Assembly: GCA_036505635.1 (NCBI GenBank)
Contig: DASXTC010000079.1
Span: 1-45,013, forward strand
Length of the DNA: 45,013 bases
Origin: DASXTC01 sp036505635
GTDB taxonomy: Bacteria; Acidobacteriota; Polarisedimenticolia; JACPZX01; DASXTC01
Reading direction: 5' to 3'
Every line of letters starts with the position of its first letter. Positions within the stretch are counted from its first letter, which is position 1. This document shows positions 33,622-40,585 of this stretch, piece by piece. The notes below the pieces were generated by a model, which saw only the letters and a program-made list of their open reading frames with translations, did not search any database and was not told the DNA's origin. The translations under genes and the position numbers were made by a program.

Positions 33622-34858
33622 CGACCGCCGTCCGGTCGTCGCCGCCCATGTTGGCCGCGAGCCCTGCGGCCGGCCGCGGCGCGACCTGGTAGTCGCCCGC
33701 GAGCCCCTTCATCTGGCGCCAGATCTCCACCGCCTGCTTGACGCCGGTGGCTCCCACGGGATGCCCGAACGCCATCAGGCCGCCGCCGGTGTTGACGGGC
33801 AGACGCCCGGTCAGCGACACCGTGCCGTCTTTGACGAGATCGATCCCCTTGCCGGGCCCCGCGAAGCCGAGGGCCTCGTACATCTGGATTTCCGCGATGC
33901 TGAAACAGTCATGCACTTCGGCGATCCCGACGTCTCCCGGGCCGACCCCCGCGTCCCGGTAGGCTTCCCGCGCGGCCGCGGCGGTGGTGGTCAGGGACGT
34001 GAAGTCGCGCTCGCCGTCGAGGGGCGCCGTCGCGTGACCGTAGGCCGCCAGCTCGATCGACTGGGCGCGCGCGATCCCGCACATCGACAGGCCGCGCTCC
34101 GACATCAGGATCGCGGCGGAGGCGCCGTCGCTCACCTGCGAACAGTCGCTCACCTTCAGCCAGTCCTTGTACTGGGGGTTCTCCAGGAATCGGGGGTTGC
34201 TGTCGGAGGCCGTCCTGGCGTGCTCAAGCGTCATCTTGAATGAGCGCATGTGGGCGTGGGGGTTCCTGACGGCATTGCCGTAGGCCTTGAGCACCACCAG
34301 CGCGATCTCGTCCGGAGTCACGCCGTACCTCTCGCAGTAGGCCCGCATGCGGCGGGCGAACATGCACGGGAAGGTGAAGGGGTCGAGGCCCCTCTCGGTG
34401 GGGTAGTGGGCCGCGCGCGCCAGCGCGTCGGCACCGTCCCTCGCCGACAGAGTCGTCTGCACCTCCACGCCGGTCACGAGCACCACGTCGTACCCCGCCG
34501 AGATGGAGTCCACGCCGGCCACGAGGGCCAGACCGCCCGAAGCGCAGGCCCCTTCCACGCGGGTGAAGGGTTTGAGCGCGAAGGCCGGGTGCGCCGCCGC
34601 GAGCATCGCCCCCAGGTGTCCCTGCTGAGCGAAGATCTCCCCGGTGAAGTTGCCGACGAACCCCTTCTGCACCGCGTCGGGCGAAACCCCCGCCTTCGCC
34701 AGCGCGCCGAGAGCCGCGCGGTGAAGGTGCTGCTCGATGGTCGGGTTGCTCTTCCTGCCGAAGTCGGGGTGCCCCTTCCAGATGAAGTCCGGGTGGAACT
34801 TGCCGATGAAGGGCGTGTGGTCGCCACCGACGAGGTAGGTCGCGCGGGCCGGTCTCAT
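33602..34858 (-). CDS. Thiolase-family protein (SCP2/acetyl-CoA acyltransferase-like)
   Basis: 418 residues, thiolase fold. The acyl-accepting cysteine is C105 in VEGACASGGLAL. SDGASAAILMSE, EVHDCFSIAEIQMYEALG and the catalytic-histidine motif NTGGGLMAFGHPVGATG follow in order. The C-terminal motif reads AANMGGDDRTAVV and lacks the second catalytic Cys of biosynthetic thiolases, which is typical of the SCP-x/SCP2-thiolase-like branch. It could cleave or condense acyl-CoA, or act non-catalytically on steroid- or lipid-type CoA esters. No OB-fold (DUF35) partner is next to it. GAGGAG precedes the ATG and a promoter lies at 34886-34914. Confidence 0.88.
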   Translation of the reverse strand: MRPARATYLVGGDHTPFIGKFHPDFIWKGHPDFGRKSNPTIEQHLHRAALGALAKAGVSPDAVQKGFVGNFTGEIFAQQGHLGAMLAAAHPAFALKPFTRVEGACASGGLALVAGVDSISAGYDVVLVTGVEVQTTLSARDGADALARAAHYPTERGLDPFTFPCMFARRMRAYCERYGVTPDEIALVVLKAYGNAVRNPHAHMRSFKMTLEHARTASDSNPRFLENPQYKDWLKVSDCSQVSDGASAAILMSERGLSMCGIARAQSIELAAYGHATAPLDGERDFTSLTTTAAAAREAYRDAGVGPGDVGIAEVHDCFSIAEIQMYEALGFAGPGKGIDLVKDGTVSLTGRLPVNTGGGLMAFGHPVGATGVKQAVEIWRQMKGLAGDYQVAPRPAAGLAANMGGDDRTAVVTIYRA

Positions 34859-34885
34859 GGGGTTCTCCTCATTGCGGATAGTGAC

Positions 34886-34914
34886 ATGCTAATGCCTGAT
34901 CGCCCCCCTATCAA
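34886..34914 (-). promoter_or_regulatory. Sigma-70 promoter for the thiolase gene
   Basis: On the minus strand TTGATA (34914-34909) and TAGCAT (34891-34886) are 17 bp apart, 27 bp upstream of the thiolase ATG. Matches are five and four of six. Confidence 0.55.
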
Positions 34915-34924
34915 GCCGCGCGCT

Positions 34925-36001
34925 TCAGGCCTTCGGCCCTTTCTTGAACAGGTAGGCCGAGGGAATCGTCCGGTCCTCCTTCCCCTCGTTCACGGTGTAG
35001 GTCGGACCGCTCCAGATCGCCGCCGCCGCGTGGCGCCCCATCTTGTCCAGGACATAGAAGTTCACGTTGAAATCGGGTTTCCCCTGGGCGTCGAGGAGCC
35101 GAGGGAGCTTCGTGTGGTCCACGATCCACTCGAGCACCTTCAAGGCCGCCTGCTCGGGGGTCATCCCGCGCCTCAGGTTCTCGATCACGGAGTGGCTTCC
35201 GTTCGACAGGATCACCGCCTCGCCGCGCCCCGTCGAGCCGCAGGCGCCGGCCTCGTTGTCGACGTAGAGCCCGCATCCGATGAGAGCGGAATCTCCCACG
35301 CGCCCCGGCAGCTTCATGAAGAGGCCCGAGGTGGAGGTGACGCCGGAGATGTTCCCCTTCATGTCGATGGCGCTGCAATGGATCGTTCCGTAGACACGCA
35401 GATACTCCTTCACATCGTCGGACCACTCGGACTCGGGGGGCGGGATCCAGTCGTCCTTGTCGGAGAGGGTCTGCTTCCAGTGGAGCCAGATCCTACGGGC
35501 CTTCTCGGTCAGGAGATTCTCCTCGGGAAACCCCTGCGCCCTGGCGAACTCCAGGGCCCCGTCCCCCACGAGGAGCACGTGGTCGGTCTGCTCCATGACG
35601 AGACGCGCCACGCGCGACGGGTACTTGATGTTGCGCAGCGCCGCTACGGCACCCGCCATCCCCGTGGGTCCGTGCATGACGGAGGAGTCGAGCTCCACCA
35701 CGCCGCGCTCGTTCGGGAGCCCTCCGTATCCCACCGTGATGTCGTTGGGATCCTCCTCCACGAGGTTGACCCCCGCGATCACGGCGTCGAGCGCGTCTCG
35801 TCCCTGCCTGAGGATCTCCATCGCCTTGCCGGTGGTGTTCGACTTGTCCTTGCTCACCATCACGACCGGCCTGATCCCTCCAGCCGTGGCCGTGGCCGGC
35901 TGCCGGGCCTCCTCGGCCGCCGCCAGCGGGACCCCCAGGGCCGAGAGGGCCACCGCGCCCGCCCCCAGCCCCGCGTCCTTCATGAACCTGCGTCGCTTCA
36001 T
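34925..36001 (-). CDS. Tat-exported glycosylasparaginase (N4-(beta-N-acetylglucosaminyl)-L-asparaginase)
   Basis: Ntn-hydrolase that cleaves the sugar-asparagine bond of N-glycopeptides, 358 residues. The N-terminus KRRRFMKDAGLGAGAVALSA is a twin-arginine signal. The precursor should self-cleave before T206 in VYGTIHCSAIDMKGNISG, making that Thr the nucleophile. Substrate-site motifs are SGLFMKLPGRVGDSALIG and GLYVDNEAGACGSTGRGE, as in bacterial aspartylglucosaminidases. GGAGGAG lies 7 nt before ATG 36001. It lies upstream of the thiolase gene on the same strand, but the thiolase has its own promoter. Plain isoaspartyl peptidase is a less likely alternative. Confidence 0.88.
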   Translation of the reverse strand: MKRRRFMKDAGLGAGAVALSALGVPLAAAEEARQPATATAGGIRPVVMVSKDKSNTTGKAMEILRQGRDALDAVIAGVNLVEEDPNDITVGYGGLPNERGVVELDSSVMHGPTGMAGAVAALRNIKYPSRVARLVMEQTDHVLLVGDGALEFARAQGFPEENLLTEKARRIWLHWKQTLSDKDDWIPPPESEWSDDVKEYLRVYGTIHCSAIDMKGNISGVTSTSGLFMKLPGRVGDSALIGCGLYVDNEAGACGSTGRGEAVILSNGSHSVIENLRRGMTPEQAALKVLEWIVDHTKLPRLLDAQGKPDFNVNFYVLDKMGRHAAAAIWSGPTYTVNEGKEDRTIPSAYLFKKGPKA

Positions 36002-36163
36002 GGTTCGGCTCCTCCATCAGGAGAGCCTAGTTTACCCGTGCACGGGGGCATCGGGCAGCATTATCATCAGGCGCAGGGTGCTGATCTCGGTCCGTGGGGC
36101 CCGGATCGGGACCCGCAGGCGCGTGGGACGAGGGCTCCCCCGCCGACGGGGGAGGGGACCGTC

Positions 36164-37345
36164 TTGGACAGCGCGCGATCCTTCACGCGGCTCTGCTTCA
36201 TCGGGTTCGCCGTCCACCTCGCCTACGCGTTGTCCCGATTCCCCGTCGTCCCCCTCTACGCGCAGAGCCTGGGTCTGAGCAAGCACATGATCGGTCTGGT
36301 GGTGGCGGCCTCCACTCTGACCGGCGTCATCCTCAAGCTCCCGATGGGCCGGATGAGCGACATGCTCGGCCGCCGCCCCCTTCTCATTCTCTCGGCCTGC
36401 GCCTTCGCGTTCCCGCCTTTTTTCTACCCATTGGCCACGGCCGGGATCTCTCTCCTCGCGCTGCGTCTGCTGCACGGCACCGCCACGGCGACCTTCGGGC
36501 CCGTCTCCTCGGCCATCGTCTCTGACATCGCGGAGACCGGCCGGAGGGGAGAGCGTCTCTCGACCTTCTCCTCCGCGACGCTGGTGGGCAAAAGCCTCGG
36601 TCCACTGCTGGGGGGGTACCTGATTCTGGGAAGCGATTTCCACTGGCCATTCCTCGCCAGCGGAGCCGCCGGGCTGGCGGCCCTCGCTCTGGCGGCGACC
36701 TGGAAGCACGAGACGAGCCCCGCCGGCGGGCACGGAGGCGCGGAGGGGTTGAGCGGGTTCGTCCGCGGGATCAAGGAGATCGTCGGGCACTTCGGCATCA
36801 TGGCCACGAGCCTCGTCGAGGCGCTCCAGTTCCTGGCCACGGGCGCGATCGATGCCTTTCTCCCGATCTACGCCTCGGAGGTCCTCGGGCTGTCGGGAAG
36901 CCTGATCGGATGGCTCTTCGCGGCGCAGATCGTCACGACGCTGGTGTCAAAGCCGCTCATGGGGAAGATCTCGGATCGGATCGGCCGCCGCCCCCAGATC
37001 GTCGCCGGGCTCCTGGTGGCCGCCGCGGCGCTCGGGCTGGTGGGGACCGCCCGCTCCTTCCCGATCCTTATGCTGGTTTCGGCGCTCTACGGCCTGGGTG
37101 TGGCCGTGACCACGTCCTCCACCGCCGCGCTCGTGACGGACCTCGCCCGGCGCGAGCGCTACGGCGCGGCTCACGGAGTCTTCGGGACCATCATGGACAT
37201 GGGACATGCCGCCGGACCGATCGCGGCCGGGATCCTCGCGGAGGCGTTGGGCGTGGCGCCGGCCCTGGCGATCATCGCGGCCCTGCTCGGGATTTCCGCG
37301 CTTGGCTTCGCGGCGCTGCCGCGGTTCGAGTCGTCCGGCGGGTGA
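36164..37345 (+). CDS. Major facilitator superfamily transporter
   Basis: 393 residues with about 12 hydrophobic helices. Motif A is present in both halves: LPMGRMSDMLGRRPLLI near residue 60 and KPLMGKISDRIGRRPQIV near residue 265, marking the cytoplasmic loops after helices 2 and 8. LVGKSLGPLLGGYLI fits helix 5. This is the drug:H+ antiporter-like, 12-helix arrangement, but the substrate is unknown. The start is a TTG with GGAGGGG 6 nt upstream. The frame is open much further upstream through the antisense of neighbouring genes, which is not coding. Confidence 0.9.
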   Translation: MDSARSFTRLCFIGFAVHLAYALSRFPVVPLYAQSLGLSKHMIGLVVAASTLTGVILKLPMGRMSDMLGRRPLLILSACAFAFPPFFYPLATAGISLLALRLLHGTATATFGPVSSAIVSDIAETGRRGERLSTFSSATLVGKSLGPLLGGYLILGSDFHWPFLASGAAGLAALALAATWKHETSPAGGHGGAEGLSGFVRGIKEIVGHFGIMATSLVEALQFLATGAIDAFLPIYASEVLGLSGSLIGWLFAAQIVTTLVSKPLMGKISDRIGRRPQIVAGLLVAAAALGLVGTARSFPILMLVSALYGLGVAVTTSSTAALVTDLARRERYGAAHGVFGTIMDMGHAAGPIAAGILAEALGVAPALAIIAALLGISALGFAALPRFESSGG

Positions 37346-37348
37346 GGA

Positions 37349-37627
37349 TCAGGGACGCTTGCGCTGCGTGCGCCGCTCGAGGATCTTGTACTTCCGCTCG
37401 ACCCAGTCGCGGATCCTCTGCTCGGCCTCGTCCTGAGTCGCGCCGGTGAAGGTCTGGTCGGGGTTGGCGAGATCGAAGATCATCTCGTCCACCTCGTCGG
37501 GGTCGGGCGCCATGTATGCGGGGAAGAAGCCGGAGATCCAACCGTCCCCCTCCTCCTTGCTGGCGATGAAGTAGGTCGTCGAACCGATCCCAGCCTTCTC
37601 CACGACGTATTCGACAAACTGCGGCAT
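37349..37627 (-). CDS. Small conserved-looking acidic protein of unknown function
   Basis: 92 residues, family not recognised. It begins PQFVEYVVEKAGIGSTTYFI, has a central acidic part (APDPDEVDEMIFDLANPDQ) and ends in a basic helix (RIRDWVERKYKILERRTQRK). No signal peptide or membrane helix. Support for a real gene is the GAGGAG ribosome site about 7 nt before ATG 37627, an extended -10 promoter at 37677-37685, and a protein-like composition with few Arg/Pro/Gly runs compared with shadow frames. It ends 3 bp after the convergent MFS gene. Confidence 0.65.
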   Translation of the reverse strand: MPQFVEYVVEKAGIGSTTYFIASKEEGDGWISGFFPAYMAPDPDEVDEMIFDLANPDQTFTGATQDEAEQRIRDWVERKYKILERRTQRKRP

Positions 37628-37676
37628 CGTCACGCTCCTCACGGTTGGCCGGCCTCGCAGGCGGAGGCGGAACCCG

Positions 37677-37685
37677 AGTATATCA
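37677..37685 (-). promoter_or_regulatory. Extended -10 promoter element for the 92-residue protein gene
   Basis: The minus strand reads TGATATACT, i.e. TG-n-TATACT, about 50 bp before the start of the small gene. The -35 region is weak, as is common for extended -10 promoters. Confidence 0.45.
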
Positions 37686-37784
37686 CGCGTCTTGCGCGCC
37701 CGAAGGGCATCGACTAACATCCGCACGCGCCTGTCCGGCAGCCATCGGACGCGCCCACGGCTCAGGAAAGCAGCAGGCATACCA

Positions 37785-39524
37785 ATGTTCGCCCCGCACA
37801 ATACAATCGCCCCTCGTGCGCTCCGGCTCCTTCTCGTCACCGCGGGGACCGTCGTGGCGGCCGTCCTTGCGCGCTACGTCTGGACGCAGGGCACGCGCGC
37901 GCCGGCGGCGCCCCCTCCCGCGACCTCCTCGAGCGCCGCCCGCGAGACCGGCGTCGAGACGCCGCGGCCTGCCACGACGCAGCCCCCGGCACCGCGGGAC
38001 TATCACCTGGACCGCGACCTGACCGCCTCCGCCGAGGCGTTCAAGGCCTACGCCGAGGGGGTCGATCTGTCCCGGCGTCTTCCGGTTCAGGCCGCGGCCC
38101 GCTTCCGTCGCGCCGTGATGCTCGATCCGGGCTTCGCTCCGGCCCACTACAGGCTGGCGATGGCCGGGCTCCTCCTCTCGCGGCGCGATGAGGCGGCCGC
38201 AGAGATCAAGGCCGCCATGGACAACCAGGAGCGCCTGCCCGAGCCGTACCGGTCGGTCGCTCCCGTGTTGCAGCACTTCGCGGCCGGTGCGTTCGATCTC
38301 GTCGTGGCCGCGCTGCCCGACGCGCTCGCCCGGCAGCCATTCGACCCCGATCTGCACTACCTGGCCGGGGTCACCTGCGCATCGTCCTGCGATCACTTCG
38401 ACCCCAACGGAGCCGTCGAGCATTTCGAACAGGTCCTCTCGGCCGACCCGGGACACGCCCCGGCCCGGGCCGCGCTGATGGCGGCCTACGCGATGAAGGG
38501 GATGAACGACTGGTGGCTCTCTCGCGCGATGGAATACCAGTCGGTGAACCCCCAGCTCTCGGAGGCGGTCGCGGAGGTCGGAAAGGTCCGCACCGCGCGG
38601 GGTGAGTACGGCGACGCGATCGAGGTGGCCGACGAGATCCTGAGACGCGGTGAGGATGTCTATGCGCTCGGGCTGGCCCCGGCCTTCATCCTCGCCGGGC
38701 ACAATAAACAGGTAGCGGACATGTGGGATCCCGAGATGGAGAGGCGCAACTCGCCGGCCGCCAACATGCTGACCCACCTTCACGCGGGGATCAACGACGT
38801 CTGGCTAGGCCGGTTCGACAAGGCCGTGCAGCATTTCGAGAGGGGGGCGGAGTTCCTGCCGGGTCCGTGGGAGCGAAGCGGCAGGGCCCTCTTCCTCCTG
38901 CTTCTCGGCAGGACGCACGCACTGACCGGGCGGGCGCGGGAGGCGGACGCGGCATTCGAGGCGGCCCAGCAGGTCGCCGGTCAACGTCCCGTCCTCGAGT
39001 ACTGCCTCGGAGTCAACAAGCTCAGGTCGGCTCCGGCGGCGGAGGCTGAGCGGGTCGCGCGGCGGCTCGGGCAGGAGGTGCGCGTTTCCCAGCCCGGGTG
39101 GAACGAACCCTGGCGGCGACTGCTCCTGGGGGAGATCGCGCTTGCGGCGAAAGAGCCGACCCGGGCCATCGACGAGTTTCGCCAGGCATGGCAGCTCGAA
39201 AAGCCCCTGGCCACCGACTGCATCGTGCAGTACACCGACGCGTACTTCCTCGACGCGCTGGGCCGTGCCTACCTCGCCGCGGGAAAGGCCCAGGACGCGC
39301 TGGCCGCCTTCGATCAGATCCGCGCCCTGGGGGTCAAGGGGCTCAACCAGCCCGAGATCGTCGTGCTCGCGCTCTACCGATCCGGCCGGGCCCTCCAGCT
39401 CCTGAACCGCGGCGGTGAGGCGCGTGCGCGGTACCGGCAGTTCCTGAACCTCTGGGGCGAAGGGGAGGGCGCGCCCCAGGAGGTCGCCGACGCGAGGGCG
39501 CGGATTTCCGCCATCCTGCCCTGA
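37785..39524 (+). CDS. Membrane-anchored tetratricopeptide-repeat protein
   Basis: 579 residues. A short N-terminus, one hydrophobic helix (about 13-32) and a Pro/Ala/Thr-rich linker (APAAPPPATSSS) lead into a helical repeat region from about 75 to the end. TPR-like units include ARFRRAVMLDPGFAPAHYRL, VEHFEQVLSADPGHAPARAA and KAVQHFERGAEFLPGPWE. SAEAFKAYAEGVDLSRRLPV resembles the first repeat of TPR regions attached to bacterial signalling proteins. No kinase or other catalytic domain is present. It probably projects from the inner membrane as a protein-binding scaffold. ATG 37785 is chosen because it is followed at once by the anchor; the ribosome site is weak. Confidence 0.8.
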   Translation: MFAPHNTIAPRALRLLLVTAGTVVAAVLARYVWTQGTRAPAAPPPATSSSAARETGVETPRPATTQPPAPRDYHLDRDLTASAEAFKAYAEGVDLSRRLPVQAAARFRRAVMLDPGFAPAHYRLAMAGLLLSRRDEAAAEIKAAMDNQERLPEPYRSVAPVLQHFAAGAFDLVVAALPDALARQPFDPDLHYLAGVTCASSCDHFDPNGAVEHFEQVLSADPGHAPARAALMAAYAMKGMNDWWLSRAMEYQSVNPQLSEAVAEVGKVRTARGEYGDAIEVADEILRRGEDVYALGLAPAFILAGHNKQVADMWDPEMERRNSPAANMLTHLHAGINDVWLGRFDKAVQHFERGAEFLPGPWERSGRALFLLLLGRTHALTGRAREADAAFEAAQQVAGQRPVLEYCLGVNKLRSAPAAEAERVARRLGQEVRVSQPGWNEPWRRLLLGEIALAAKEPTRAIDEFRQAWQLEKPLATDCIVQYTDAYFLDALGRAYLAAGKAQDALAAFDQIRALGVKGLNQPEIVVLALYRSGRALQLLNRGGEARARYRQFLNLWGEGEGAPQEVADARARISAILP

Positions 39525-39565
39525 TGGGGCCTCCCTTCCGGCCCGGCAGGGGGGAGGTCGAGGTT

Positions 39566-39575
39566 GTGGTATACT
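39566..39575 (+). promoter_or_regulatory. Extended -10 promoter element before the 39641 gene
   Basis: TGTGGTATACT ends with TG-n-TATACT (TATACT at 39570-39575), a strong extended -10. It lies about 65 bp before GTG 39641 and after ATG 39524, which supports the shorter start of the next gene. Confidence 0.4.
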
Positions 39576-39640
39576 CGCCCGCGTTCAGACCGGATTACGA
39601 CATCCCATCAACGGTTTACTCGCAAGCGGGGGCGGATCCA

Positions 39641-40408
39641 GTGGCTCGCGAAGCAGCAGTCGTCTATAGGGGCGCTAGGACCTGGGCGGAGCGGTATCCG
39701 ACCATTCAGCAGGAGATGACCGCCGAGCTGCGGGAGCTGATGGCCTCGGCGGAGCCAAAGATCCGGAACATCCATCAGCAGACGCACGGCATACGGCTCA
39801 AGTACCGGGACGACGTCGTCGCCACTCTGCCAGACGAGGCCTCGGACGTCTACTACGTGGACGGTGAGGCCTACAATGAGAACTGTCACTTCAGCGTTGG
39901 CCTCCGGCATCACGCGCTGGAGATCGGCCTCGTCATCCCCAATCACGCCAAAGGACGCCAGTGGGAGCGCTTCAACACCCTGGCGAGGGACAAGGACCGG
40001 TTCCTGGAGATGATGCGCGCCCTTCGGCAGGAGGTGCCGGAGCTCTGGATCCACATGAGGCACCGCCACGACATGGGGGGGCAGAAGGTCGTCGATGACG
40101 GCGAAGGCCTCTTCAAGGTCGACACCGTCTTCGGATTCGACGTCCACGAGACGGAGAACCGGTACTTCAAGGCGGCCTCCTCCTGGTACGTGCTCATGAA
40201 AGAGCTGATGAGCGAGCGTCTGAACCACCGCTTCAACCTGGAGCTGAGGTTCTTCGCACCGTACTACACCGAGGTCGAGGACCCGCGCCGGCAGTACCGG
40301 GAGAAGATCAAGCCCTATCCAGCGACCCCCGATCAGCCCAAGTTCTCCGAGGAGCTCACCCGGGTCGTCAACGCCTTCACCCCCTTCTTCAGCTACCTGC
40401 TCGGCTGA
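39641..40408 (+). CDS. Protein of unknown function
   Basis: 255 residues from GTG 39641, family not recognised. It is rich in aromatic and charged residues, with no signal peptide or membrane helix. Notable stretches are VYYVDGEAYNENCHFSVGLR near residue 70, ELWIHMRHRHDMGGQKVV near 135, TVFGFDVHETENRYFKAASS near 165 and LELRFFAPYYTEVEDPRRQY near 205. The several His/Asp/Glu pairs could bind metal, but this is only a guess. The alternative ATG 39524 overlaps the TPR gene stop by one base and would add 39 residues, but an extended -10 at 39570 falls after it. The composition is clearly protein-like. Confidence 0.72.
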   Translation: MAREAAVVYRGARTWAERYPTIQQEMTAELRELMASAEPKIRNIHQQTHGIRLKYRDDVVATLPDEASDVYYVDGEAYNENCHFSVGLRHHALEIGLVIPNHAKGRQWERFNTLARDKDRFLEMMRALRQEVPELWIHMRHRHDMGGQKVVDDGEGLFKVDTVFGFDVHETENRYFKAASSWYVLMKELMSERLNHRFNLELRFFAPYYTEVEDPRRQYREKIKPYPATPDQPKFSEELTRVVNAFTPFFSYLLG

Positions 40409-40468
40409 GACGGAGCCGGGTTGGCCGGCGCCTGGGGAGCCCGGGATGCCGCCGCGTCGTTTCGCCCC

Positions 40469-40497
40469 TTGACCAGCCCCGGATCTGCCCGTATATG
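40469..40497 (+). promoter_or_regulatory. Sigma-70 promoter for the beta-helix protein gene
   Basis: TTGACC (40469-40474) and TATATG (40492-40497) are separated by exactly 17 bp, 88 bp before the ATG. It implies a leader of about 80 nt containing a G-rich stretch at 40533-40541. Confidence 0.65.
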
Positions 40498-40585
40498 AAC
40501 AAGTACCCCCGTCACTCTCGTCACGGACTCGAGGGGGGAGGGGAATCCCTGCATTCGGAATAATCGGCATCCTTTTCGGGAATCG

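Noticed and set aside
34250..36163. Long plus-strand extension upstream of the MFS transporter
   Set aside because: The frame is open but antisense to the thiolase and glycosylasparaginase genes. The TTG at 36164 with an ideal ribosome site begins the first membrane helix.
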